Assembly: GCF_013337045.2 (NCBI RefSeq)
Contig: NZ_CP118259.1
Location: 3,674,001-3,738,000 of the forward strand
Origin: Agrobacterium vitis
GTDB taxonomy: Bacteria > Pseudomonadota > Alphaproteobacteria > Rhizobiales > Rhizobiaceae
Reading direction: 5' to 3'
Length of the DNA stretch: 64,000 bases
A model generated the notes under the pieces. That model was not told the DNA's origin, did not search any database, and saw only the letters and a list, made by a program, of their open reading frames with translations. Of the stretch, positions 27,487 through 37,447 are shown piece by piece; within the stretch, counting starts at the first letter, position 1; each line of letters opens with the position of its first letter. The position numbers and the translations under genes are program-made.

Positions 27487-28622
27487 TGGCAGCCGTTCCC
27501 GAACACTTGGCCAAACCGCCGAAAAAGCCGTTCCTGACCCCGATCAACCGCCGCCGCCTGGAAAACTTCAAGGCCAACCGGCGCGGTTCCTGGTCCTTCT
27601 GGATCTTCATGGTGCTGTTCGGTCTCAGCCTCTGCGCCGAGTTGATCGCCAATGACCGGCCAATCATCGCCTCCTACAAGGGCGAGATCCTGTTTCCGGT
27701 CGCCATCAATTATCCAGAGGAAAAATTTGGCGGCTTTCTGGCCGTCACCGATTATCGCTCAAGCTTCGTTTCGGACGAGATCAATGCCCATGGCTGGATG
27801 GTCTGGCCACCGATCCGTTATTCCTATCGCACGGTGAATTCGGAAATTCCACAATCGGCCCCAACGCCGCCCTTCTGGCTGATGGACGCCAAGCAACGCT
27901 GCTCGGCTTACCCCCAGGGTGCGGATGACCCCAATTGCATTCTCGGCAACATGAACTGGCTCGGCACCGACGATCAGGCTCGCGATGTCATGGCGCGGAT
28001 GATTTACGGATTCCGCATTTCCGTGCTGTTCGGCCTGGCGCTGACGATGATTTCCGCCGTGATCGGCGTGTCCGCCGGTGCGGTGCAAGGCTATTTCGGT
28101 GGCAAGACCGATCTGTTGATGCAGCGGTTCATTGAGATCTGGTCATCGATCCCACTGCTTTACATTCTGCTGATCATCGCCTCGCTGCTGCCACCGGGCT
28201 TCTTCATTCTGCTTGGCATCATGCTGCTGTTCACCTGGGTGCATTTCGTCGGCATCGTGCGGGCGGAGTTTCTGCGGGCCAGAAACTTCGAATATGTCAA
28301 TGCTGCCCGAGCGCTTGGTGTCGGCAATTGGACCATCATGCGCCGCCATCTGCTGCCCAATGCCATGGTGGCGACCTTGACCTTCCTGCCCTTCATCCTG
28401 TCGGGATCGATCACAACCCTGACCTCGCTGGATTTCCTTGGTCTCGGCATGCCGCCCGGTTCGCCCTCGCTGGGTGAGCTGATTGCCCAGGGCAAGCGCA
28501 ATCTGCAAGCGCCCTGGCTGGGGCTGACGGCCTTCTTCACCATGGCGATCATGCTGTCCCTGCTGATTTTCGTCGGCGAGGCGGTGCGCGATGCCTTTGA
28601 TCCCAGGAAGACCTTCAAATGA
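27486..28622 (+). CDS. yejE: YejE-type ABC importer permease
   Basis: The product is 378 residues. A long N-terminal extension with one helix (residues about 40-58) and a periplasmic part are typical of YejE. The permease domain has helices from about residue 180 and the EAA loop EYVNAARALGVGNWTIMRRH. The end reads [15 protein letters not shown], as in OppC-like proteins. Overlaps of 1 base with yejB and 4 bases with yejF show tight operon packing. Confidence 0.93.
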   Translation: MAAVPEHLAKPPKKPFLTPINRRRLENFKANRRGSWSFWIFMVLFGLSLCAELIANDRPIIASYKGEILFPVAINYPEEKFGGFLAVTDYRSSFVSDEINAHGWMVWPPIRYSYRTVNSEIPQSAPTPPFWLMDAKQRCSAYPQGADDPNCILGNMNWLGTDDQARDVMARMIYGFRISVLFGLALTMISAVIGVSAGAVQGYFGGKTDLLMQRFIEIWSSIPLLYILLIIASLLPPGFFILLGIMLLFTWVHFVGIVRAEFLRARNFEYVNAARALGVGNWTIMRRHLLPNAMVATLTFLPFILSGSITTLTSLDFLGLGMPPGSPSLGELIAQGKRNLQAPWLGLTAFFTMAIMLSLLIFVGEAVRDAFDPRKTFK

Positions 28623-30247
28623 GCGCGCCCCTTCTGTCCGTTCGCGATTTATCGGTCGCCTTTCATCAAGGCGAAAGCCAGAGCCTTGCCGTCGATCACG
28701 TCAGCTTCGACATCGCACCGGGCGAAATCCTGGCGCTGGTCGGCGAATCCGGCTCCGGCAAATCGGTTTCGGCAGCCTCTATCCTCAAACTCCTGCCTTA
28801 TCCCGCTGCCAGCCATCCCTCCGGCCAGATCCTGTTTGACGGGCGCGATCTGATGACCCTGTCCGAGCCGGCTTTGCGGGCCGTGCGCGGCAATGACATC
28901 ACCATGATCTTCCAGGAGCCGATGACCTCGCTCAACCCGCTGCACAGCATCGAGCAGCAGATTGGCGAGATCCTGGAACTCCACCAGTCGCTGACAGGGG
29001 ACGCCGCCCGCAAGCGGACGCTGGAACTGCTGCTTCAGGTCGGCATCCGCGAGCCGGAAAAACGGCTCTCGGCCTTTCCGCATGAACTGTCCGGCGGTCA
29101 GCGTCAGCGGGTGATGATTGCCATGGCGCTTGCCAACCGGCCAAAGCTGCTGGTGGCCGATGAGCCGACCACGGCGCTGGATGTGACGGTGCAGGCGCAG
29201 ATCCTGGAGCTGCTGGCCGGGCTGAAGCGTGAGCATGGCATGTCCATGCTGTTCATCACCCATGATCTTGGCATTGTCCGTAAATTTGCCGACCGCGTTT
29301 GTGTGATGACCGGCGGTAAAATCGTTGAAAGCGGCCCGGTCGAGACAATTTTCGCCAATCCGCAACATGCCTATACCAGGAAATTGCTGGCATCCGAGCC
29401 GCGCGGTGTTCCGCCGGAAACCGATCTGGCAAAGCCGGTCGTGATGGAAGGGCAGGAAATCCGTGTCTGGTTTCCGATCAAGGCCGGATTTTTGCGCCGG
29501 GTGGTGGGCAATGTGAAGGCCGTGGACGGCGTCGATCTGACGCTGCGGGCCGGACAGACGCTTGGTGTGGTGGGCGAATCCGGCTCCGGCAAGACCACGC
29601 TGGGGCTGGCGCTGGCACGGCTGATCTCCTCTGAGGGCCGGATCGGCTTTCTCGGCAACAATATCGATGGCTATTCATTCAAGCAGATGCGACCGCTGCG
29701 CGACCGTTTGCAGGTGGTGTTCCAGGACCCGTTCGGGGCGCTCAGCCCGCGCATGTCAGTGGGCGACATCATTGCCGAGGGATTGCGAGTGCATGAACGG
29801 AGCCTGTCGGCAGGAGAGCGCGACAGCCGGGTCTGCTGGGCGCTGGAGGAAGTCGGGTTGGATATCACTACCCGCTGGCGTTATCCGCATGAGTTTTCCG
29901 GTGGCCAGCGGCAACGGATCGCCATTGCCCGTGCCATGGTGCTGAAACCGCGCTTCGTGATGCTGGATGAGCCGACCTCGGCGCTGGACATGACCGTGCA
30001 GGCGCAGGTGGTGGATCTGTTGCGCGATTTGCAGAGCCGCCATGACCTCGCCTATCTGTTCATCAGCCACGACCTGAAAGTGGTGAAGGCGCTGGCCAAT
30101 GACATCATCGTTATGCGATCAGGAAAAGTTGTCGAACAGGGGCCGGCGCAGGAGGTTTTCACCGCGCCGAAACAGGATTATACCAAGGCGCTTCTGGCTG
30201 CCGCATTCGACCTCAAGGCCATGAATATCGGTGGCGTCAGCCAATAA
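28619..30247 (+). CDS. yejF: YejF-type ABC importer ATPase with two nucleotide-binding domains
   Basis: The product is 542 residues with two fused ABC domains. Domain 1: Walker [12 protein letters not shown], signature [15 protein letters not shown], Walker [13 protein letters not shown]. Domain 2 (from about residue 280): Walker [12 protein letters not shown], signature [15 protein letters not shown], Walker [13 protein letters not shown]. It powers peptide import through YejB/YejE. The ATG overlaps the yejE stop. Both ATP sites are complete. Confidence 0.94.
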   Translation: MSAPLLSVRDLSVAFHQGESQSLAVDHVSFDIAPGEILALVGESGSGKSVSAASILKLLPYPAASHPSGQILFDGRDLMTLSEPALRAVRGNDITMIFQEPMTSLNPLHSIEQQIGEILELHQSLTGDAARKRTLELLLQVGIREPEKRLSAFPHELSGGQRQRVMIAMALANRPKLLVADEPTTALDVTVQAQILELLAGLKREHGMSMLFITHDLGIVRKFADRVCVMTGGKIVESGPVETIFANPQHAYTRKLLASEPRGVPPETDLAKPVVMEGQEIRVWFPIKAGFLRRVVGNVKAVDGVDLTLRAGQTLGVVGESGSGKTTLGLALARLISSEGRIGFLGNNIDGYSFKQMRPLRDRLQVVFQDPFGALSPRMSVGDIIAEGLRVHERSLSAGERDSRVCWALEEVGLDITTRWRYPHEFSGGQRQRIAIARAMVLKPRFVMLDEPTSALDMTVQAQVVDLLRDLQSRHDLAYLFISHDLKVVKALANDIIVMRSGKVVEQGPAQEVFTAPKQDYTKALLAAAFDLKAMNIGGVSQ

Positions 30248-30275
30248 TATCAGCCTTCTGCAAGGATGCCCCCGC

Positions 30276-31238
30276 ATGTCCCCCAAGCCTCCCGTGGTGA
30301 TCGACCTCAAGTTTTCACGCGCCGCCATGCAGGCAGCGCTGGCCGGGGCCTTTCAGGATCGTGAGGTGATCGATCTCGGTGATCCCGAGAATGCTGGCAG
30401 GGACCTGTCGGCCGCAGCCTATGCAGTTTTGTGGAAGCCGGAGCCATCGCTGTTTACCCGAGCGTCCGGCCTCAAAGTGCTATTTTCCGGTGGCGCGGGT
30501 GTCGATCACGTCCTAACCTTGCCGGGCCTTCCCGACTTGCCGATTGTCCGTTTCGTTGACCGTAGTCTGACGGACCGGATGAGCGAATGGGTGGTGCTGA
30601 ACTGTCTCTATCACCTGCGCCATATGGGCCAATATCTCAGACAGCAGCGCGATAAGGTCTGGAATGAGATGGATCTCCAGCCGGAAGCCCGCGATGTCAC
30701 CGTCGGTGTCATGGGGCTGGGTGTTCTGGGCCAGGATGCGGCGCACAAATTGAAGGTGATGGGATTTGACGTCATCGGTTGGTCGCGGCGCAGACGCGCG
30801 ATCGACGGGATCGACACCTATGACGAGGCGCGGATCGATGAGTTCCTGGCCCGCACCGATATCCTTGTCGGCCTCTTGCCGCTGACCCCGGAAACCCGGG
30901 GCCTCTACGATAGCAGCCTGTTTTCACGGCTGCGACAGGGTGGAGCGCTGGGCAAGCCGGTGTTTCTCAATGCTGGACGGGGTGGAAGCCAGGTGGAAGT
31001 AGACGTGATCGCCGCCTTGCAGAAGGGCGTGCTGGGTGGCGCATCGCTTGATGTGTTTGAACGAGAACCGCTGGCAATGGATAGCCCGCTATGGACCATG
31101 GAGAATGTCGTCCTGACGCCTCATGCCGCAGCAGCCTCGGATGTGCGGGCGCTGTTTGCCCATGTGGAGACGCAGATCGCGCGGTTTGAGGCGGGTGAGG
31201 CGCTGGATCATGTCGTGGACCGGTCTGCGGGCTACTGA
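30276..31238 (+). CDS. D-isomer 2-hydroxyacid dehydrogenase (glyoxylate/hydroxypyruvate reductase A-like)
   Basis: The product is 320 residues. The NAD(P)-binding motif is VGVMGLGVLGQDAA (residues about 140-153). Catalytic residues are the Arg in NAGRGGSQVE, the Glu in FEREPLAMDSPLW and the His in LTPHAAAASD. The closest named type is GhrA, which reduces glyoxylate and hydroxypyruvate; the true substrate is not proven. The start at 30276 follows AAGGA by 10 bases. It is 28 bases after yejF on the same strand and could be read through with it. Confidence 0.85.
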   Translation: MSPKPPVVIDLKFSRAAMQAALAGAFQDREVIDLGDPENAGRDLSAAAYAVLWKPEPSLFTRASGLKVLFSGGAGVDHVLTLPGLPDLPIVRFVDRSLTDRMSEWVVLNCLYHLRHMGQYLRQQRDKVWNEMDLQPEARDVTVGVMGLGVLGQDAAHKLKVMGFDVIGWSRRRRAIDGIDTYDEARIDEFLARTDILVGLLPLTPETRGLYDSSLFSRLRQGGALGKPVFLNAGRGGSQVEVDVIAALQKGVLGGASLDVFEREPLAMDSPLWTMENVVLTPHAAAASDVRALFAHVETQIARFEAGEALDHVVDRSAGY

Positions 31239-31322
31239 TCCCGGAACCTTTGCCGTGTCGGTACGTTGGCCTTCATGAGTGTTTACGTATGATTGCGTAT
31301 GAAACAGATGGAGGCTCTCCGC

Positions 31323-31604
31323 ATGGCAGGACCAGGCAATTTCGACCCCGCTGATAGAAACCTGAATACGACGCCCGAAACGCCGGGAGCAGAGCGCCCG
31401 CTGGAGCCGACCGAGGCGCGGCAGGGCTTTCGCGGCAAACCCGTGCTGATCGTTCTGCTGGCAGGACTGGTTCTGGCGCTGGTTGCGTGGATACCGGCGG
31501 AATGGTGGGGGCAGAAAATTGCACCCTCGACGGACCCGGCCACCGAAACGACACGCCCAACGACTGCGCCGCAGCAGCCGAGCCAACCAAGCACAACGCC
31601 GTGA
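31323..31604 (+). CDS. Small single-helix membrane protein, unknown function
   Basis: The product is 93 residues. The first 40 are polar and Pro/Glu-rich (FDPADRNLNTTPETPGAE). One membrane helix follows (VLIVLLAGLVLALVAWI, about 41-57). The rest is a Thr/Pro/Gln-rich periplasmic tail. GGAGG lies 9 bases before the ATG at 31323, which fixes the start; upstream in-frame codons have no such site. I do not recognise the family. The strong ribosome site and single helix make it a likely real gene. Confidence 0.65.
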   Translation: MAGPGNFDPADRNLNTTPETPGAERPLEPTEARQGFRGKPVLIVLLAGLVLALVAWIPAEWWGQKIAPSTDPATETTRPTTAPQQPSQPSTTP

Positions 31605-31783
31605 TTGCGATAGACGGGGCCCTGATGGCGGGGGCGGGTGCAGTAGGACAATAATGAAGTTCCCGGCCACTGGACTTTGGTCACAGTTTTTTCGATAAGG
31701 TTGGCCCGGAAAAGACCAAAGCCATAAGGCTATGGTCGAAATGGTGCGGCCAAAACCAGGCCGATGGCAGGCGGCGAGGACGA

Positions 31784-33088
31784 ATGGCAAAGGCGGATAT
31801 TGCACGGCGGGTGTATAACCATGCCTGGAAGCTCGACCCTATCGTGCGTAGCCTGCTCGATACCGATTTCTATAAGCTGTTGATGTTGCAGATGATCTGG
31901 AAACTCTATCCGGATGTTGATGTGACATTCACGCTGATCAACCGCACGACAAAGGTACGCATCGCCGACGAGATCGACGAGGGGGAATTGCGCGCCCAGC
32001 TCGACCACGTCCGCACAATTGGCATCAGCAAAAAAGAACTGATCTGGCTGGCAGGCAATAGTTTCTATGGCCGCACCCAGATTTTTGAACCAGAGTTTCT
32101 GGCCTGGTTGTCGACAATCCGTCTGCCGCCCTACGAGCTTTCCAAGCGCGACGGCCAATATGAGCTGACCTTCCGTGGGCGATGGATGGAAACCACGCTC
32201 TGGGAAATCCCGGCTCTGGCGATTATCAATGAATTGCGTTCGCGAGCTGCGCTGAAATCACTTGGTTATTTTACGCTTGATGTGATTTACGCCCGTGCCA
32301 AGGCGAAGATGTGGGAAAAGGTCGAGCGGCTGAAGCAATTGCCGGGCCTGCGAATTTCCGATTTCGGCACCCGTCGTCGCCACAGCTTCCTGTGGCAAAG
32401 GTGGTGTGTGGAAGCCCTAAAGGAAGGTATTGGTGAAGCCTTTACCGGCACCAGCAATGTATTGCTGGCTATGGATTCGGATCTGGAAGCCGTTGGCACC
32501 AATGCCCATGAATTGCCGATGGTGGCGGCGGCCTTGGCGAAGACCGAGGCCGACCTGGCCAACGCGCCCTATAAGGTGCTTCAGGACTGGAACACGCTCT
32601 ATAACGGCAATTTGCTGATCGTTTTGCCCGATGCCTTCGGTACCTCGGCTTTCCTGCGCGATGCGCCGCCCTGGGTGGCGGATTGGACCGGTTTTCGTCC
32701 CGACAGCGCCCCACCGATCGAAGGTGGCGAGAGGATCATTGCCTGGTGGGAAAAGATGGGTCGCGATCCGCGCCAGAAACTGTTGATTTTTTCCGATGGT
32801 CTGGATGTGGACGCCATCATCGACACCTACCGCCATTTCGAAAGCCGGGTGCGAATGAGCTTTGGCTGGGGTACCAACCTCACCAATGATTTCATCGGTT
32901 GCGCGCCCCATGACATTGCCGGGCTAAAGCCGATTTCCATCGTCTGCAAGATCACCGAAGCCAATGGCCGTCCCGCCGTCAAACTCTCCGACAATCCCTT
33001 GAAGGCAACGGGCGAACCCGCCGAAGTCGAACGCTACCTGAAATTCTTCGGGTCCGAGGATCGTGTGGAGCACGCCGTCAAGGTGTAA
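31784..33088 (+). CDS. pncB: Nicotinate phosphoribosyltransferase
   Basis: The product is 434 residues. It makes nicotinate mononucleotide from nicotinate, PRPP and ATP in NAD salvage. Typical segments are [39 protein letters not shown] (the phosphorylated His) and [12 protein letters not shown] near the phosphate site. GAGG stands 5 bases before the ATG. It stands alone between a small membrane protein and a convergent unknown gene. Confidence 0.96.
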   Translation: MAKADIARRVYNHAWKLDPIVRSLLDTDFYKLLMLQMIWKLYPDVDVTFTLINRTTKVRIADEIDEGELRAQLDHVRTIGISKKELIWLAGNSFYGRTQIFEPEFLAWLSTIRLPPYELSKRDGQYELTFRGRWMETTLWEIPALAIINELRSRAALKSLGYFTLDVIYARAKAKMWEKVERLKQLPGLRISDFGTRRRHSFLWQRWCVEALKEGIGEAFTGTSNVLLAMDSDLEAVGTNAHELPMVAAALAKTEADLANAPYKVLQDWNTLYNGNLLIVLPDAFGTSAFLRDAPPWVADWTGFRPDSAPPIEGGERIIAWWEKMGRDPRQKLLIFSDGLDVDAIIDTYRHFESRVRMSFGWGTNLTNDFIGCAPHDIAGLKPISIVCKITEANGRPAVKLSDNPLKATGEPAEVERYLKFFGSEDRVEHAVKV

Positions 33089-33104
33089 AGCCTGCGTCGA
33101 GGGG

Positions 33105-33617
33105 TCAGGAAATTTCGTTTTCGGCAAGCCAGCTTTCGAGCGCCGCGATGGCTTTCAGTCTCAATGCGGCTTTACGCGCCAGAGCTTTTAACAGGCTTCT
33201 GTCATTGGCGCCAAAACCGAGTTCCTGCATGACCTCGCCCGGCTTCAGGCGACGCCGCGCCATGATGGCTTCAATGCGGATAATCGTCTCCGGCAGCAGG
33301 TAGCGACCATTGGCAATCGGGCCGGAGGCAGATTTTTGCACGGACAGGGTTGACCGGGACAAAACGCTTTCGAGTACCCCGCCGTTTTTCTGGGCCGCCA
33401 GCCAGGCGATAAACGCTTGGCGCTCTTCAATGCCCGCCTTTTTCCAGGAGTTTTTCAGCTTCTCCAACCGGCTGCGCTGAGGTCGCAGTCCCGCCAATTC
33501 AAGCGCCACCCGTAGAGAACCAATGCGGCCCGCCAAAAAATCACTGTAAATGCCGGGAAACATTGAGCGGAGACGCTCTACCTCCGCAGCTTTCATCTGT
33601 TTTTCTGCTTTCGCCAT
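33105..33617 (-). CDS. Conserved-looking protein of unknown function
   Basis: The product is 170 residues, basic, largely helical by composition and without a signal or membrane helix. The C-terminal half (PETIIRIEAIMARRRLKPGE onward, then LGFGANDRSLLKALAR) has the spacing of a helix-turn-helix, which is a weak hint of DNA binding. I do not recognise the family. It faces pncB with only 16 bases between the stops and has normal codon use, so it is probably a real gene. Confidence 0.6.
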   Translation of the reverse strand: MAKAEKQMKAAEVERLRSMFPGIYSDFLAGRIGSLRVALELAGLRPQRSRLEKLKNSWKKAGIEERQAFIAWLAAQKNGGVLESVLSRSTLSVQKSASGPIANGRYLLPETIIRIEAIMARRRLKPGEVMQELGFGANDRSLLKALARKAALRLKAIAALESWLAENEIS

Positions 33618-33765
33618 CGTCTGATCACCACTGCTTTTTCGAAGCGGTGTATCCGGGTTCAGACGTCAAGGCCATGGCACAAACAGAAAGCCAACACATT
33701 CTATCGAACTTGCTGGACGTTTAGAAAATCAACAATATGGAAAATCAACCGCTTACGGGATTTAA

Positions 33766-33855
33766 TGGCGGACAGGGAGGGATTCGAACCCTCGGTACGC
33801 TTTCACGCACACACGCGTTCCAGGCGTGCGCCTTAAACCACTCGGCCACCTGTCC
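33766..33855 (-). tRNA. tRNA-Ser(GGA)
   Basis: A 90-base class II tRNA with encoded CCA after discriminator G. The acceptor stem is GGACAGG/CCTGTCC, and the anticodon stem-loop is CACGC-CTGGAAC-GCGTG with anticodon GGA, which reads TCC and TCT. A long variable arm and T arm GAGGG-TTCGAAT-CCCTC follow. About 50 bases upstream (33903-33931 on the plus map) a GTTGAT-N17-TATATG pair could be its promoter. Confidence 0.97.
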
Positions 33856-34052
33856 GTTTTTCGAAAAGCTTGCTGCTGGGCAGCTTGACCGTTCGGGCGG
33901 GACATATATCAAGGATTCGGCGGCGATCAACCCAAATCTGACAGTTTTTCGACAAAGCCTCGGAAATCTTTTGTCTGGTCCCGGATTGCGCGCTTGGGCG
34001 TAGACGGGCAATCTTGTAAAAGCGGGCGCGGGTGAGGTGGAAGGAGACGGCT

Positions 34053-34373
34053 ATGATCCAGTTTTTATTGCGCATTCTCAGCTTCATCATGCTGGTCCTT
34101 GCGATCGTAGCAGGGACGACCGATGCCATAGAGTCCGTGGCCTCCTCAGATGTGGTCACAACGGGTTTCGGTTCGCTTTGGGCCGATATCGGTCCGGCAA
34201 GCCTTGCGGTGGTCAAGCAGGCAATTACCGCCCATATCAGCAGCGATGCTTTGCAGCTGGCGGATAAAGGCATATTGCAGCAACCGGCTTTTGCAGTTTT
34301 TCTGACACTGGCTCTTTTGCTGTGGATCGTCGGCTATAAACGGCGGTCGCCTGCCGGGCGGTTCGCAGCCTGA
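34053..34373 (+). CDS. Small two-helix membrane protein, unknown function
   Basis: The product is 106 residues. A first helix (MIQFLLRILSFIMLVLAIVA) is followed by a polar segment with GFGSLWADIGPASL, a second helix (FAVFLTLALLLWIVGY) and a basic tail (KRRSPAGRF). AGGAG lies 7 bases before the ATG at 34053. The family is not one I can name. Topology suggests both ends in the cytoplasm and a periplasmic loop of about 60 residues. Confidence 0.68.
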   Translation: MIQFLLRILSFIMLVLAIVAGTTDAIESVASSDVVTTGFGSLWADIGPASLAVVKQAITAHISSDALQLADKGILQQPAFAVFLTLALLLWIVGYKRRSPAGRFAA

Positions 34374-34772
34374 TATCCAAATCCATGGTATGCGCCCGGG
34401 CAATAACAGAAAATTAGCATGGAAATTACTTAGGCGGGTCCGTTTTATAACGCCGAGGAAGGCCATCAGCGCTGTCTGCCAAACAACGCCTGTGGTTAAA
34501 ACGGACTGTGCTATACGGGCGCGAGCTGCCTGTCGGCTAAAAATACAGCAAACAAGTCTTTGATGTGGCTTGTTTTTCGTCTTTCAGCTTCAAAAAACAG
34601 CAAATCTGTTAATATTTACCAGTTGAAAAAAATCTGGTGAATTTTTTGGAAAGCCGTGCAAGGATGCGGCCCAGCCGAACCTAAGAGGGGGCGGGCTGGC
34701 CGTCGCAACGCAATTCTCCGTCGCGCTTGGAAAGCCTATAAAGAACAACACAAGCAACATCAGGGCTGCACA
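34374..34772 (+). promoter_or_regulatory. Leader region of the nucleoside uptake and catabolism operon
   Basis: Roughly 400 bases with no gene. It must carry the promoter of the operon at 34773-42852. An inverted repeat ATTTACCAG (34614-34622) and CTGGTGAAT (34634-34642), 8 of 9 positions symmetrical with an 11-base spacer, is a candidate operator. Further down CGGCCCAGCC (34667-34676) and GGCTGGCCG (34694-34702) can form a leader hairpin. No known riboswitch class is recognisable. Confidence 0.4.
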
Positions 34773-35765
34773 ATGAAGAAATCCCTAATCACGCTGTTTG
34801 CCATGGCCGCCATGTCGGCCTCGGCGCTCGCTGCCGACATCAAGCCGGCGCTCGTCTATGGCACCGGCGGCAAGTTCGACAAATCCTTCAACGAGGCAGC
34901 ATTCAACGGCGCGGACAAGTTCGAGAAGGAAACCGGCATCAAGTTCCGGGATTTCGAACCGACCAGCGATACCCAGGGCGAGCAGGCGATCCGCAATTTT
35001 GCCTCCAAGGGCTTCAGCCCGATCGTCGCGGTGTCCTTTGCCTGGACCTCGGCTATGGAAAAGGTCGCGACCGAATTTCCAGAAACCAAATTCGTGATCG
35101 TCGATTCGGTCGTGGATAAGCCGAATGTCCGCTCGGTGGTCTTCAAGGAAGAAGAAGGCTCCTATCTGGTTGGTCTGCTGGCCGGCATGGCATCCAAAAC
35201 CGGCAAAGTCAGCTTTGTCGGCGGCATGGACATTCCGCTGATCCGCAAGTTCGAATGTGGCTATGAGCAGGGCGCACGCGCTGCCAATCCGAAGATCGAA
35301 GTGTTGCAGAACATGGTTGGCACCACGGGTGCTGCCTGGAACGACCCGGTTCGCGCTGGTGAACTGACCAAGAACCAGATGGACCAGGGCTCCGACGTGA
35401 TCTATGCAGCGGCTGGTGCATCCGGCATGGGCGTGTTGCAGACCGCAGCCGATGCCAAGAAGCTGTCGATTGGCGTCGATTCCAACCAGAACCATCTGCA
35501 TCCGGGTTCCGTGCTCACATCCATGGTCAAGCGCGTCGACCTGGCTGTCTATAACGCCTATGCCGATGCCAAAGCTGACAAATTCAAGCCTGGTCTTGAA
35601 GTGCTTGGCGTCAAGGAAGACGGCGTCATGGCAGCGCTGGACGACAACAATAAGGCGTTGATTACACCGGAAATGAAGGCGGCTGTCGAAAAGGCCCGCG
35701 CCGATATCATTGCCGGCACAGTCAAGGTTCATGATTACATGGCAGACAATTCCTGCCCGAAGTGA
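34773..35765 (+). CDS. BMP-family nucleoside-binding lipoprotein-like protein of an ABC importer
   Basis: The product is 330 residues. A signal peptide (MKKSLITLFAMAAMSASALA) is followed by a BMP/PnrA-type binding domain (LVYGTGGKFDKSFNEAAFNG; KFVIVDSVVDKPNVRSVVFK). Proteins of this class bind purine or pyrimidine nucleosides; the following cdd-pnp-deoC-deoA genes support that here. No lipobox Cys is seen, so it is a soluble periplasmic protein despite the common family name. The start at 34773 follows AGGG. A terminator-like hairpin separates it from the ATPase gene. Confidence 0.9.
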   Translation: MKKSLITLFAMAAMSASALAADIKPALVYGTGGKFDKSFNEAAFNGADKFEKETGIKFRDFEPTSDTQGEQAIRNFASKGFSPIVAVSFAWTSAMEKVATEFPETKFVIVDSVVDKPNVRSVVFKEEEGSYLVGLLAGMASKTGKVSFVGGMDIPLIRKFECGYEQGARAANPKIEVLQNMVGTTGAAWNDPVRAGELTKNQMDQGSDVIYAAAGASGMGVLQTAADAKKLSIGVDSNQNHLHPGSVLTSMVKRVDLAVYNAYADAKADKFKPGLEVLGVKEDGVMAALDDNNKALITPEMKAAVEKARADIIAGTVKVHDYMADNSCPK

Positions 35766-35775
35766 TCTGAAACGA

Positions 35776-35808
35776 GGGCGCGAGCGGCATTCCGCCTCGC
35801 GCCCTTTT
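35776..35808 (+). terminator. Hairpin with T run after the nucleoside-binding protein gene
   Basis: GGGCGCGAG (35776-35784) pairs with CTCGCGCCC (35796-35804), extended inward by CGG/CCG, and TTTT follows. Inside an operon this should act as a partial terminator, giving more binding protein than transporter. Confidence 0.75.
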
Positions 35809-35818
35809 CATGTCCGTT

Positions 35819-35857
35819 AGAGCGTTTTCGCTTTTCGTCGAACAGCGAAAATTCTCT
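35819..35857. repeat. Imperfect palindromic intergenic element
   Basis: AGAGCGTTTTCGCT (35819-35832) and AGCGAAAATTCTCT (35844-35857) are inverted with 12 of 14 positions matching. Similar AGAGCGTTTTCG palindromes are frequent between rhizobial genes as I recall them. It sits between the binding-protein and ATPase genes. Confidence 0.45.
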
Positions 35858-35928
35858 CTCTTTTTGCATTTCCGGACGCAAACCTGCTTCGCATCTTTGC
35901 TGGAAATACTCTCTCCGGAGTTTTGCAC

Positions 35929-37440
35929 GTGGCCCAAACACCTGCGATTGAACTCATCGGGATCGACAAGAAATTCGGTCCGGTTCATGCCAACAAGAAT
36001 ATCAACCTGACAGTGGCCAAGGGCTCGATCCATGGCATTATCGGTGAAAACGGTGCCGGGAAATCGACGCTGATGTCGATCCTCTATGGGTTTTACCAGG
36101 CAGATGGCGGCGAGATTAAAATCGGCGGCCAGGCCACGGTCATCAAGGACAGCCAGGCGGCCATTTCCAGCGGCATCGGCATGGTGCATCAGCATTTCAT
36201 GCTGGTCGAGAATTTTACCGTACTGGAAAATGTCATGCTGGGTGCCGAAGGTGGCGCTTTGCTGGCCAAGGGAACGGCAGCGGCCCGCGCCTCCCTGAAA
36301 CAGCTGGAAACGGATTACGGGCTGGATGTCGATCCCGATGCCGTGGTCGAGGAGTTGCCGGTTGGTCGCCAGCAGCGGGTGGAAATTCTGAAAGCGCTGT
36401 ATCGCGGCGCCGATATTCTCATTCTCGACGAGCCGACGGGGGTGCTGACGCCTGCCGAGGCCGATCACCTATTCAAGATCCTGCGCGTGCTGCGCGATCA
36501 GGGCAAAACGGTTATTCTAATTACCCACAAACTGCGGGAAATCATGGCGATTACCGATACGGTTTCCGTCATGCGGCGCGGCGAAATCGTTGCCACCCGC
36601 AAGACGGCGGAGACCACAGTAGAGGAATTGGCGGAGTTGATGGTTGGCCGTCGGGTGCTGTTGCGGGTGGACAAGCAGCCTGCACAACCGCGTGACGTTC
36701 TGCTGTCGGTGCGCAACCTGACCGTCAAGGACAGTCGCGGCGTCGTCATGGTCGATGATGTGTCCTTCGATGTGCGTGAAGGTGAGATTGTCGGCATTGC
36801 CGGCGTAGCAGGCAATGGCCAGAGCGAATTGCTGGAAGCGATCACCGGCATTCGCAAGCCGGTGTCAGGCGAGATCCTCATCGCTGGCAAATCGGTCACG
36901 GGTTATGATCCGGCTCGATTGAGAGATCTTGGGCTTGCCCATATCCCTGAAGATCGCCACCATATGGGCCTCGTTCTGCCCTTTGAGGAAAGCCAGAACG
37001 CTATTCTCGGCTATCACCGCGACGAGCGCTATGGAAAAGGCATGTTTCTCGATCCGAAGGCGATCCGCGCTGCTGCCGAGGTCGAGATTGCCAAATATGA
37101 CATCCGCCCACCCAATCCCCGATTGAAGACTGCCAATTTTTCCGGCGGCAATCAGCAGAAAATCGTCGTTGCCCGCGAGATCGAGCGCGATCCGAATGTG
37201 CTGATTATCGGCCAGCCGACCCGTGGCGTCGATATCGGCGCCATTGAATTCATTCACCGGCGGATCGTCGAAACCCGTGACAAGGGCAAGGCGCTGCTGC
37301 TGGTCTCGGTGGAACTGGATGAAATCCGCTCCTTGTCCGACCGCATCCTGGTGATGTTTGCCGGCAAGGTGGTGGGCGAAAAGACGGCAGATGCCGATGA
37401 ACAGACGCTGGGCCTGATGATGGCCGGCATTGCCGCTTGA
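35929..37440 (+). CDS. Nucleoside ABC importer ATPase with two nucleotide-binding domains
   Basis: The product is 503 residues, two fused ABC domains of the simple-sugar/nucleoside type. Domain 1 has Walker A GENGAGKSTLM and Walker B ILILDEPTGVLT. Domain 2 has a degenerate first motif (GVAGNGQSELLEA), signature FSGGNQQKIVVAREI and VLIIGQPTRGVDIG, as in RbsA-like proteins in which one site is inactive. The start is GTG at 35929 with GGAG 8 bases upstream; a TTG six bases earlier is too close to that site. It drives the two permeases that follow. Confidence 0.92.
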   Translation: MAQTPAIELIGIDKKFGPVHANKNINLTVAKGSIHGIIGENGAGKSTLMSILYGFYQADGGEIKIGGQATVIKDSQAAISSGIGMVHQHFMLVENFTVLENVMLGAEGGALLAKGTAAARASLKQLETDYGLDVDPDAVVEELPVGRQQRVEILKALYRGADILILDEPTGVLTPAEADHLFKILRVLRDQGKTVILITHKLREIMAITDTVSVMRRGEIVATRKTAETTVEELAELMVGRRVLLRVDKQPAQPRDVLLSVRNLTVKDSRGVVMVDDVSFDVREGEIVGIAGVAGNGQSELLEAITGIRKPVSGEILIAGKSVTGYDPARLRDLGLAHIPEDRHHMGLVLPFEESQNAILGYHRDERYGKGMFLDPKAIRAAAEVEIAKYDIRPPNPRLKTANFSGGNQQKIVVAREIERDPNVLIIGQPTRGVDIGAIEFIHRRIVETRDKGKALLLVSVELDEIRSLSDRILVMFAGKVVGEKTADADEQTLGLMMAGIAA

Positions 37441-37447
37441 GGTTTTG

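Noticed and set aside
34374..34772. A purine or other riboswitch before the nucleoside operon
   Set aside because: None of the conserved core sequences of known riboswitches could be found; only simple hairpins are visible.
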